NCBI RefSeq assembly: GCF_000208745.1
Contig: NC_030854.1
Span: 36,866,917 to 36,930,916 of the forward strand
Source of the DNA: Theobroma cacao
Taxonomy: Eukaryota; Streptophyta; Magnoliopsida; Malvales; Malvaceae
Length of the DNA stretch: 64,000 nucleotides
Reading direction: 5' to 3'
In this document: positions 1 to 9,902 of the stretch, piece after piece
How positions within the stretch are numbered: the first letter of the stretch is position 1
How the letters are laid out: the number at the start of each line of letters is the position of its first letter
Notes under the pieces: model-generated
The model's input: the letters and a program-made list of their open reading frames with translations, nothing else
What the model was told of the DNA's origin: nothing
Database searches by the model: none
Made by a program: the position numbers and the translations under genes

Positions 1-52
1 TCAACTGAGCTACCTGCTTTTGTACCTTACCTGCGTCAAAGAGTTTGGAGAT

Positions 53-1439
53 ATGGCTAGCCATGGTAGACAAAAACGGCAAAAGAAGGAGAATCATGTG
101 CCTGAAGAACTCATTATGTCGATATTGGTCAACCTTCCCGTCAAGTCCTTACTAAGATTCAAGTGTCTCCAAGCTTTCGCGTTCATTGATCATCGACCAA
201 GATTTCATCGAACAACATCTTTCGAACCAACAGAAAAAGGACCCTCAAATCCTTTTTGCCTCTGCCGATGTTCGGGGTCAGCAGATAGCTTTGAAATCAA
301 TGTTCATAAATGTCGATGGAGCTGCTGAGGGAACTGGTGCAGCTGTTATCGATGGTTCGAGGATGACGATTGAAGAACTTCCCCAAAAGTTTTTTAGCAT
401 GATGTATTCATGCGATGGGGTTTTTTGCTTTTATGGAGCAGAAGCCATCATTGTTTGCAACCCTAGCACGAGGGAAATTCAACGTTGGGCCTACGGAGTT
501 GACTCTCATTTTTGGAAACCCTTAGATTGGTTATGTATGAATTTGACTTTCCTATAGTCTGCATTACTATCGCTTATTATCAGACGAATTAAAGTTACAA
601 ATTTGGTTAGGAATAGGGGTCAAGTTGTAATGGAGATTATTCTGTGAAGGGGAATATTAGAAAGTATTTGTTTGGTTACAAGTATTAACTGTGCTCTACT
701 ATATCTATTCCCTGCAGGCGAAGCAATCTGTTTGGATCAAACAATTGGGTTTGATCGGGATTAAGTCACAATGGAGTTCAAGATTGTTCGATTGTTTGGT
801 CCGGAAGGGATCTATCTCGATTTTAGTGAGTGTGAGGTTCTGACATTGGGCCCAGGCCCAGAGGTTTCACGAAGAAAGCTAGGTGAAGCACCTTACTCAG
901 TCAGTTTATCATCAGCAAAACGGCCTGTCCATGTTAATGGGGCAATCTATTGGATCACTAGTTTTAGGAGACACCCTTTGGAGGCAATCGTCTCCTTCGA
1001 CCTCCACACAGAGAAATTCAAAGCAATCCCACATCCGAGTTGTCTGGATAATGACTTTAAGAGATACGAGGCGGCCTTACAGCCTTTGAGAAACTCTCTT
1101 TGCCTGGCTGAGTTAACTAATGCTAACAAGAGGATGAACATATGGATTTTCATGAAAGGTTGCAACTCATCACCAGGTTTGAATGACAAAATGGGAACTT
1201 GGGAGATGTTGCATTCTATTGATTTGGAGATTAGGGTACACGATTGGCCAATGAGAATTCCAATTGCGGGGCACAAGAACGGAATGCTTTCTACCAACTA
1301 TTATGGATACTGGGTGCAGCTATACAATCCAAAGAGAAGAATGTTCACGAATGTGCTATCGCATTGGAGAACATTTGCTCCTACTGCATACTTTGAAAGT
1401 TTAGTCCCTCTATCTGCAAAAAAAAAGAGGGTTAATTAG
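53..1439 (+). pseudogene. F-box/FBA gene A1, disabled
   Basis: Type A F-box/FBA relative, two exons (about 53-534 and 718-1439; intron with GT at 535 and AG at 716-717). The product would be an SCF ubiquitin-ligase substrate receptor. Exon 1 opens MASHGRQKR and holds most of an F-box (VPEELIMSILVNLPVKSLLRFK), but a 2-base loss near 151-153 relative to A2 (aagtgtctcc against aagtgcgtctcc) shifts the frame inside the F-box. In exon 2 an in-frame TAA at 762-764 replaces the CAA of the conserved GRDQVT motif. Downstream, 222 codons stay open and carry the FBA features (VNGAIYWI, FDLHTEKF, ESLVPL). Two independent lesions make a functional product unlikely. An ATG at 771 could give an FBA-only peptide, but nothing supports its use. 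Confidence 0.85.
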
Positions 1440-2330
1440 TATTTGATATGTGAGTATGTGTAAGTGGGTAGAGATCTAAAATTTCGATGCTTTACGCTAA
1501 TAATTTCATTAAAGAAAGTTTTGCTTTCATTTATTCCAGCAGTGAAACTCAATCAATTACAGTAAACCCCCTTTTTTTGCATTATTCTTTCACCTAATAA
1601 CCAAGGAAAAAAAGAAGAAGAAAAAGCAGAGTTAAGCTAACTCATCAAAAGTAGGAGAATAATGCAGCATTATCAAGCATCAGCATAATAGCTCCAATTA
1701 CATATGATCTATGTTCAATTATTGTACGTAACCAGGCTTCTGCCCAAGATTAGAAAGAACCCAACAATCTTGGGAACTTTGCTTTGGCTGTTTGTATTTA
1801 TACAGTTCAATTATTGTACAATAATAGTTGTTTGTATAGAGACTATTGAAGTGTATTTTGATATTTTTTAGTTAGTACTGATGAAATATTTTTCAGAGAG
1901 AAGTAAACTACAGTATGATTCTCTTGTGAAGATAGCTGTGAATAGAAATCAAATGTTTGTGCAAGAAAATGTTTCTACGAGTTAATTGACGGGGAATTTA
2001 AAATAATGGATGTTGATATGAAAGTGAATAAAATTTTAATAACACTTATTAATTGAAGTCATTTCATAGTTTTTTTTTTTTATATTTTCAATGCTATGTT
2101 CTAATAATTGTACCTATACATAAATACTTTTATTTTTCTGAAGTCTACATCAAGACTCAAGCTTTCCTGGTATTACCAAAATTTCCAAACTAATGCAGTT
2201 GCAGGGGAAGTGAATAGTGATCAAAATAATAGAACAAAAAGACAAAAAAACACCATTGGTGTTACCGCAATAATAGAAGTATAAAGTCCATCGCCGCCTG
2301 TATTGACAAGAGAGAAATTGAGAAAAAATA
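1440..2330. other. Spacer between A1 and B1
   Basis: AT-rich spacer with no convincing ORF. Its first part (to about 2030) is repeated after A2 (9330-9900) and, more decayed, after A3 (12146-12590), so it belongs to the duplicated A-B unit. The last 100 bases lead into the B1 start codon and contain the purine-rich leader also seen before other B genes. Confidence 0.6.
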
Positions 2331-4207
2331 ATGGCAGGCCGCGGCAGAACAAGCCTGCTAAACGAGGGTAATTGGCCTCAAGATCTTCTCCTTTCGATCT
2401 TGGCTACCCTTCCTGCCAAGTCTTTGTTGCGATTCAGATGCGTGTCCAAGCATTGGCGATCACTGATCATCAACCCTGGTTTCATCGAACAACATCTCGA
2501 AAACCAACAGAGAAAAGAGTACCCTCAATTGATATTTGCCTCTGGAACTACAACAGACATAGTTTTGGAATCCGTGGCCATCGTCGATGTTGAAGTTGAT
2601 GACAAAGAAGGAGCAAAGACCAGGAAAGGTTTCAAACGAAGATCTTTGAATATCTGTCATCTTCCACCTGATGGTTACTGTATGTCCAACTCTTGCGATG
2701 GAATTCTTTGCTTCTTTGGGGAAACTAATCTCTTTGTTTACAATCCTGGAACTAGAGAGTTTCGGATTCTTCAGATGGGAAAGAAGAGATCCACCCGTGG
2801 TCCTTCCTACTCTTCTGATTGCTTCGGTACGCATTATTTTCCCCTTGTCTTTTGTTTCGATAGATAGAATTAAAGCAAGGTCCTTTTTTTCATGATGATG
2901 GTGTCTCTTTTTGTGTGTGTATGTTTTCAAATTCATCGTTAGGGCGGAATTCTTTGGGATCTATAGTTGCAGTGTTTTATTTGTGAAAGGCAGCTGATGA
3001 TTTTTCAGTATGGTTGCTGTGTACATGGCCTTGATATTCAGAGTGTATAGGAATTGTCTTTTTTTGTTTTGGGTATTTTGTTTCTGTGGGATGATTCACT
3101 TTTAGGGGAGATGCTGTCCAATTTTTTGTAAGTTGGGGAGTATGCATACTTAATCCGATGCATAAACCTGGAAATTATGTCTCTTGTATTGGCCATGGGG
3201 GTGATGATTTATCACACCCAGATTTAATGAATTCCACTTCCCTTTCAAAAATAAAAAAAATATTGTGTCAGCTAATTTAGCTTTGTACATTGTTTGTTGT
3301 ATAGAGGATAATCTTTGTCTTGAATTTTGAGAGACCAAGGATTCTGTATACTTCTGTTAATGTTCCTGAATAAAGTGATTGCAAAGCAGGGGATGGGCAG
3401 GGTGAAGGGCTACGTAGTCTGGTTAGAACTTTCTGAAGTGTTCTCTGTTTCTTTTTGGTATCTTCTTTGCAGGAAACTAATAATAAAGCTTATTATGATA
3501 TCTTCTCTGCAGGACAACGATTCCCAACGCATCAATTAGTAGGGTTTGGTCGTGATCAAATTACAAAAGAATGCAAAATTATACGATTGTTTATACCTAT
3601 AGAGGAACAAGAAAACCATATTCATGAGTGCGAGGTTTTTACATTGAGTTCAGATGCTGGGGCTTCATGGAGGGGCCTTGGCGTAGTTGCTTACTTCATT
3701 AGGCCAGCGCAACAACCTGTCTTTGTCAATGGAGCACTTCACTGGATCCTTGACGTCAGACATGCTAACCCTTCGGAGGTGATCGTCTCTTTCGATCTCC
3801 ATACTGAGAAATTCCAAGCAATATCACACCCAAGTTGTTGCTCAGAAGCCTCAGATCGTCATATGGCGCTTATGGGGTTACTGTCTTTGAGAAGCTCTCT
3901 ATGTCTAGTACAATCGGAATACAGGCTACGACAGAATATATGGATAATGAATCAAAGCAATGGAGTTTGGGAGAAACTGTTTGCTATTGATTGGGGATTG
4001 ATGAATTATAGAACTCCATTGGCATTTCCAATAGCAGAACTCAAGGATGGAAGCTTTTTTGTTTCCCATTTTGGGGAGAACTTGCAAATATATGATCCAG
4101 AGAGCCAAAGTTTTAGTGAAGTATTGATACAACATGAAAGAAGGGTTGTGTCCTATGCATACTCTGAAAGTTTAGTCCCTCTTTATGGAGAGCCACTGGT
4201 GTATTGA
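2331..4207 (+). CDS. F-box/FBA protein B1 (intact, 2 exons)
   Basis: Intact model join(2331..2826, 3513..4207), 396 aa. Exon 1 ends in phase 1 at CTTCG|GTACGC; exon 2 starts after TCTTCTCTGCAG, giving ...CF-G-QRFPTHQ without a stop. The N-terminal F-box is about residues 14-58 (WPQDLLLSILATLPAKSLLR, then CVSKHW). An F-box-associated (FBA) interaction region follows: SNSCDGILCFFG (119-130), NPGTREFRIL (138-147), VNGALHWILD (237-246), and C-terminal SLVPLYGEPL. Family knowledge: the F-box binds SKP1 in an SCF E3 ligase and the FBA region recruits a substrate. The substrate is unknown. The length is normal for this plant family. An upstream acceptor (exon at 3473) would create an immediate stop. 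B1 pairs with A1 in the ancestral unit. Confidence 0.9.
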
Positions 4208-4600
4208 TCGAGTTGTAAATAATATGTATTATTTTTTTTTATGTGAAAAGCTGGAATTTGATTCATTGCTTCAATGAAGTCAGCAAAAAACTACCATTTT
4301 TGTGGTAATGGTAGTGCTATACAATAACCCAGTAGGCAGGCATACCTGCCAATTCTAAGTAGAGTGTCAGGACTCCCCCCCGATTGATCTCAAAAGCCTG
4401 TTGACAATGTTGTTACATTAAAACAAGAGCCGACCAAGCAGCCAGTAATTACCCAATGTCAGCCAAAGCCCCATCTGCAGGCCTTCCCTTGCTGTAGCAG
4501 ACTCCTGGTTAGACACCAACGTCCCCTGGCTCCTGTGGTGGGAGTATCACCGCTAGGCCAGAACCCCATCCCCAATAGAACATTTCAAAAATCACAATGC
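4208..4600. repeat. 3' flank of B1, duplicated after B2
   Basis: Non-coding 3' flank that aligns by eye with 11406-11790, including the shared stretches GTAAATAATATGTATTATTTTT, ggtaatggtagtgctat and accaacgt(c/t)ccctggctc. Homology stops near 4590 and 11790, which marks the downstream edge of the A-B duplication unit. No ORF or RNA gene was recognised. Confidence 0.65.
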
Positions 4601-4917
4601 TATTTCAAGTCTCTAGTAATTCTGTCTAAAGACTTTCCATGGCATGAAATCTGATTTGGGCTTCATCACAACTGTAGAGTTACAAACACAACAGGCCGCA
4701 CAAAAATAAAAAAGCGGCATATAACACTCAGCCTATGTTGCACAATTCCCAACGATCATGCTGAGTTCACCTAATAAACAAACGATCCAAATGACACCTG
4801 TACGCATGGAGTCAAACAAAGAAGGGAGAAGATGCCCTCTCCAAAATTATTGGAAATCCACCAAAAGTTTCAAACTAAGTTGCACCATAGCTTTTGACTA
4901 ATTACAACGAAATGGAA

Positions 4918-6136
4918 TCAGTCAACCATCTTTTCTTCTCTTGCATTGAATCTTGGAGGCTGTGGTGCTTGTAGTGTCATGAATGGAAAATTACCACTTG
5001 TATGTTGATGTTTCCTATTTCGTTTTTTAAGGCTTGGAATTCTAAATATGTGGAATTGGTTAAGAGAAAAGTGTGAAGGATGTCCTTCTTCGTCATTATT
5101 TGATCCATCTGGCTTAATAGAAATGAAATGATTTTTGATGAGAAAATGTGAGATTTGTTGAAAGTGTTGGATATTGTCAAACTGAGAGTGGCGTGGTGGG
5201 TCAAGTCCAAATGGCCTGGCGACAACACCGTTTCTGATATTGCTACCACTCATTTTTGGCTTCTGCTCCAACCTCAAAGAGAAAGGTTAAGAGCATGGTC
5301 TCTTGGGAATGTCCACCTGCAAGTTGGCTCAAATTTAATACTGATGGGGCTGCTAGAGGATGTCCAGGTCATCTTGGAATTGGAGGAGTTTTATGCGATA
5401 ACAAAGGGGCTGTCAAGATGACCTTTTCGAAGAAAGCAGGTTGGGGAGATGTTAACCTTGCCGAAATCCTTGCAGTGAGAGAGGCTATGATTCTGTTTTC
5501 TGCCTCCTCATGGGCGAACTCTGCTGGTATTATCATTGAATCTGACTCCAAGAATGTGGTCTTGTGGATGACACTCCCTGAGAAAACCCCATGGAAGCTA
5601 CGGCAACTCATCTTTCAAACTGTTTCCCTTAAAGACAGAGTTGCTGGCTGGAAGATAAAACACACTCCAAGGTCAGGTAATACAGTAGCTGATAACCTTG
5701 CCAAGTCAGGGATTGATAGAGCTCATGATTTGCTCTGTGCGTACCCATAACTGCTCGAGTGATTGGGCATGCTTTTGACTGTGTTTACTGCATTGTTGCT
5801 AGTGTGGATCACTTTTTGCATGATAAGGCCGACAGCTTTTTGGGTTGTTTTGCTTGTGTATGGATTTGCAAGAGGGAGAAACATCCAAAATGGCCATGTT
5901 TGTCACTCTTGCTCTCCCTTCTCCCTTTTTGGCTGTTAAGGGTGGCTGTAGCTTTTTTGAATCTTGCTAATATCAATTTTTTGTAGTTGTATAGTATTTT
6001 GTTTTCAGTTGGCTTTTTTGTATGCCAAGCTTCGGGAAGGGCACCTGGACCAAGTTTCTCCTAGACCCTTCCTTTTTGTGTACATAAGGAATTTCACCTT
6101 GCTTTAATGGAAATGCTTTTAATCTTCAAAAAAAAG
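4918..6136 (+). mobile_element. 5'-truncated LINE (non-LTR) 3' end, decayed
   Basis: Read in one frame from 4918, the DNA gives a degenerate zf-RVT-like region of plant LINE ORF2 (HLFFSCIESWRLW, then IWLNRNEMIFDEK and KLRVAWWVKSKWP) broken by several in-frame stops. A frame change near 5250-5300 leads into an RNase H-like ORF (5256-5750). The element ends in an AT-rich 3' part (gctttaatggaaatgc) and a short A-run at about 6127-6134. No target-site duplication was found, so the 5' edge is uncertain; 4601-4917 has no recognised content and may be part of it. Confidence 0.75.
5256..5750 (+). pseudogene. LINE RNase H-like (RVT_3) domain ORF
   Basis: 164-codon open frame inside the LINE remnant. 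It has the plant LINE C-terminal RNase H signature: WLKFNTDGAARG near residues 23-34, with the first catalytic Asp in NTDG; GIGGVLCDNKG; LAEILAVREA with the Glu; ESDSKNVV with the second Asp; and HTPRSGNTVADNLAK near the end, which normally holds the last Asp (VAD). All four acidic positions appear present, so this domain has decayed less than the upstream zf-RVT-like part. Gene finders often call such ORFs host genes. It is more likely a retrotransposon relic because it runs straight on from LINE sequence and the LINE tail follows. Confidence 0.75.
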
Positions 6137-6847
6137 ATACTTGATCATAGTTGTAATTCTCCAAGACAAGGTAGGAGTTGCCTAGCCAATTTGATTGTCT
6201 GGGGCTCTGTTTTTTAATTTCCTCTATTGTTCGTTTAACTGACATATGACCTTGCCTCCCTTGACGAGGTAATAATTCTCCTATTGGTTTTATATAAAGC
6301 ATATTACCTGATTAATTTGGACCTTTCATATAGAGAGAGATATATGATTCATCAATGGCATTAAAATTTGCAGTAGTATTGTTGAAATCGACTGTACTCG
6401 ACAGGCAAAACCTATACTTTTGGCGCAAAGAAATTATGCCAAAAACCAAAAGACTAGCATTATGCAAGCATTTCACGCACGACATTTCTACAATGTCATG
6501 CTCCAACCCCAAACCATGGCCAAGTGAGGTGATTCTTCAAATTTGGCTTTTTTTTTAATGAGAATCTTAAATGCATAGGATTATGGATATATGAGAACCT
6601 TAGTCAAATGAAATCAAATAAAGAATAGAGAAGAAGCCATTTCCAATATTAGTGGTAATTTACCAAAATTTTCAAATTAAAAGAAAAAGATCAAACCAGC
6701 TCTTTAATTGAAGGCTCACATTTGTTCTTCCATAACCTTGGCTAATATTTTAAAATACTACCTTAGGTCAACTAGAGAAGTAAATAGACAACACGGGCGT
6801 CCTATTTGACTTTGCTGCGCTTGCCATACTAGTTTCTAACCCAGCAA
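6137..6847. other. Intergenic, nothing recognised
   Basis: AT-rich DNA with only short chance ORFs. A stretch near 6600-6690 faintly resembles 4798-4880 (gagaag.gcc..tccaa and ..aattt.ccaaaa.ttttcaaa), suggesting an older small duplication. No gene, RNA or element was recognised. Confidence 0.5.
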
Positions 6848-7153
6848 GTGCATTTCGTTTTTGAAAAATGGCTTCAACTTCTGAAAGACATAGAGTCTGC
6901 CGTGCTTAGGTATTTCAAAACGACAAGTGAGAAGCTCGAACAGCCACAACTTCTGAAAGACACATCGTCTACCGTCCTTATCTATTTCAAAACGGCGGGC
7001 GTCCTTTGCTATGAGAAGCTCGAACAGCCACAACTTCTGAAAAACACAGCGTATGCCATCGTTAGGTATTTCAAAACGGAAACGCTCAAACAGCCACAAC
7101 TTTTGAAACACACAACGTCTGCCGTCGTTTGGTATTTTAAAATGGAAGCTTGA
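6848..7153 (+). repeat. Degenerate 64-86 bp tandem repeat, about 4 units
   Basis: Four imperfect units share CTTCTGAAAGACACA, then cgtctgccgtc, tatttcaaaacgg and cagccacaa. Unit starts are near 6879, 6950, 7036 and 7100. The array is open on both strands: the plus strand gives 101 codons repeating QPQLLK-T-S-V--YFKT, and the minus strand 91 codons repeating VFQKLWLFE. Indels between units are unequal, which argues for a minisatellite rather than a selected repeat protein, but the open frames are notable. Function unknown. Confidence 0.6.
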
Positions 7154-7937
7154 ACATCAGTTTGAGTAATTCCTTTTCTACTCATTTCCAAGAACTTGAT
7201 CATATTTTTGCCGACTTCAACAAATTCAAACAACTAATCTCTAAGATAAGTTCAAATAAGGATAAGTTTCGATTTCTCTTTACTTTGGCTAAAGAGTCAC
7301 ATGTGGATTCACTGTGTCTGGGTGTCTGTAAACTTCTCTATTATGAGCCTTACACTTATCTGCAAGTTGCATCGTGCTTCAGTGAAATTTTCAATTCTCC
7401 TTGCTTTTTTTTCACCTCAGAAAGCATAATTAAAGATACCCTTTTAGTTGTTTTTTTTTCCGTGCGACGTCAATTTTTTTTTGTGTGGTGCTAACATCTA
7501 AATCAGATTTTTTTATATATATGTTTAATAATATATATATATATATATATATGTATATTATGTAAGATAAAAATAAACAATTAAACATGGAGCATTACTC
7601 TACAGCGACATTTCATGTGAGAAGAGGCATTCCAAATAGGCATTTTAGATACTTCTAAAATTTTTGAACGACATACTTTCTTGTGAGAATGAGGCATTCT
7701 AGATAGGCATAATCAGTCCATTCTCGAGCAATTACTATGACTAATTCTGTTTCTACTCACATCCAAGAGCTCGACTGCATTTTGGTTGATTCATACAAAA
7801 AACCCTTTTCAACTATTTAACCTAGAAATTACTATTTGGGATTAGCAATTGTTTAAGTGGCATGTTTCAGGTTAAATTCTTCAAGTTTTAAACTTGTTTG
7901 TTTTCCCTCAACTGAGGTACCAAGAGAGTTAAGAGAT
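7154..7937. other. Spacer before A2 with an AT microsatellite
   Basis: Contains a 114-codon plus-strand ORF (7150-7494, MNISLSNSFSTHFQELDHIF...) that I do not recognise, an (AT)n run at about 7529-7552, and a partial repeat: 7175-7240 (tactcatttccaagaacttgatca) resembles 7753-7815 (tactcacatccaagagctcgactgc). No established gene is supported. Confidence 0.45.
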
Positions 7938-9329
7938 ATGGCTAGCCATGGTAGACGAAAATGGCAAAAAGAGTTTCATGTGCCTGAAGAACTCATTATG
8001 TCGATATTTGTCAATCTTCCCGTCAAGTCCTTACTAAGATTCAAGTGCGTCTCCAAGCTTTGGCGGTCATTGATCATCGACCAAGATTTCATCGAACAAC
8101 ATCTTTCGAATCAAAAGAAAAAGGACCCCCAACTTCTTTTTGCCACTATCATCAGTCAAAGTCAGGTGGATTTAAAATCAATGTACATAAATGTTGATAG
8201 AGCTGATGAGGGAACTGGTGAAGTTGTCACCACTGGTTTGACTATTACACTTACAAACCTCCCTGGATACGATTTAAGCATGTCGCATTCATGCGATGGA
8301 GTTCTCTGCTTTTATGGACCAGAAACCATCATTGTTTGCAACCCTAGCACGAGGGAGATTCGACATTTTTCCTATGGCTTTGGTTGGAAAGGTATGAATT
8401 TGATTTTCCTATAGTCTGCATTACTGCCAATATCAAACGAATTAAAGTTTAGAATTTGGTTAGGTATGGGGGTCAAGTTGTAATGGAGATTGTTCTGTGA
8501 AAGGGAATATTAGAAAGAATTTGTTATGTTACAAGCATTAATTGTGCTCTGCTATATCTATTCCTTGCAGGTGTACCATCTGGTAGGACTACAACAATAG
8601 GGCTCGGTCGGGATCAAGTCACTAAGCAATTCAAAATTGTACGATTGTTTAATCGGTAAGGGCTCCTGGCAATTTTGATGAGTGTGAGGCTTTCACATTG
8701 GGTCCAGGGCTCCTGGCAATTTTGATGAGTGTGAGGCTTTCACATTGGGTCCAGATCCTAACGTTTCATGTAGAAGGCTTGGTGAAGCACCTTACTTTGT
8801 TATATCACTACAATCGCCTATCTATGTTAATGGGGCACTCCATTGGATAACTTGTGTTATGAGGCACATTTCGGAGGCATCCGTCTCCTTCGATCTCCAT
8901 GCAGAGAAAGTCCGAGCAATCCCACATCCGAGTTGCCTGAATAGTCACTCTGACAGATGCTATATGGAAGCCTTAATGCCTTTGAGAAACTCTCTTTGCC
9001 TGGCTGAGTTAACTGCTAACAAGAAGATGAACATATGGATTTTCATGAAGGATTGCAACTCATCACCAGCTTTGAATAAGAACATGGGAGCTTGGGAGAT
9101 GTTGCATTCTATTGATTTGAAGTTTTCGGTAAGCGAATGGCGATTGGGAATTCCAATTGCGGAGCATAAGAATGGAATGCTTTCTACCATCTATTATGGA
9201 GGCAGGCTGCAACTATACACTCCAAAGAGCAAAATGTTCAGGGATGTGCTAGTGCATTGTGGAGCATTAATGCCTACTGAACACTTTGAAAGTTTAGTCC
9301 CTCTATATGCAGAAAAACACATGGGTTAA
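7938..9329 (+). pseudogene. F-box/FBA gene A2, disabled
   Basis: Second type A copy. Exon 1 (7938-8391) is open and encodes a complete F-box (VPEELIMSIFVNLPVKSLLR, then CVSKLWRSLI) and the motif MSHSCDGVLCFYG; it ends in phase 1 before GTATGA. Exon 2 begins at 8571 after TTCCTTGCAG. It stays in frame only to TAA 8657-8659, giving a possible 180-residue F-box-only product. A 47-bp tandem duplication (8660-8753) follows and disturbs the frame. The rest of the FBA region is open from 8745 to 9329 (NVSCRRLGEAPYF, VNGALHWITC, ESLVPLYAEK). The sequence around TAA also reads as a splice donor (CG|GTAAGG), so an extra intron cannot be excluded. I infer a pseudogene. Confidence 0.8.
8660..8753 (+). 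repeat. Perfect 47-bp tandem duplication in A2 exon 2
   Basis: Two identical consecutive 47-bp units, 8660-8706 and 8707-8753, each running from gggctcctggcaattttgat to cacattgggtcca. As 47 is not a multiple of three, the duplication shifts the frame. Identity of the two units suggests a recent event. Confidence 0.9.
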
Positions 9330-9902
9330 TTAGTATTTGATATGTGAGTATCTAAAGTGGGTAGAGATCTTAAGTTACATTACCGTATGCTAATAATTGC
9401 ATTGAAGGAAGTTTTGATTTCATTTATTCCAGCAGTGAAACTCAATCAATTATAGTAAACCCCTTTTCTTTTTCGTGTGTAACGTGTTGTGTCAATTACA
9501 TTTTATTGCATTATTCTTTCACCTAATAACCAAGGAAAAAAAAAAAGAAAAACCAAATATTATTTGTTTAGCTAACTCATCAAAAGTAGGAGAATAATGC
9601 AGCATTATTCAAGCATCAGTACAATTGCTCAAGTTATAAATGATCTATGTTCAATTAAATCAGGTTACACTTAACTAGGCTTCTGCCAAAGAACAGAAAG
9701 AACCCAACAACCTTGGGAACTTTGCTTTGGCTGTTTGCATTTACACACAGTTTTTCGTTAATGCTGATGAAATATTTTCCGGAGAAGTTAACAACTGTAC
9801 TGACTCTCTTGTGAAGATGGACGTGAATAAAAATCAAATGTTTGTGCTAGAAAGTGTTTCTGTGAGTTAATTGATGAGGAGTCTAGAATGAAGTTAACCA
9901 AT
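9330..9902. other. Spacer between A2 and B2
   Basis: Aligns with 1440-2030 after A1 (attagtatttgatatgtgagta, the catttattccagcagtgaaactcaatcaatta segment, then gtgaagat). It stops abruptly near 9895, where homology jumps to the equivalent of B1 position about 2730. No ORF of note. Confidence 0.6.

Noticed and set aside
947..1297. 116-codon minus-strand ORF under A1 exon 2
   Set aside because: It mirrors the FBA coding region on the other strand and recurs in the same place under A2; a shadow of type A coding sequence.
2460..2936. 158-codon minus-strand ORF under B1 exon 1
   Set aside because: Overlaps the F-box exon completely and has siblings under B3, B4 and B5 of different length; a shadow frame.
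4918..5277. 119- and 90-codon minus-strand ORFs
   Set aside because: Antisense of the degenerate LINE zf-RVT-like region; no conserved domain.
7150..7494. 114-codon ORF in the spacer before A2
   Set aside because: No recognised domain, low-complexity Phe-rich end, no intron signals or homologue in the window. Mentioned in the spacer entry but not called.
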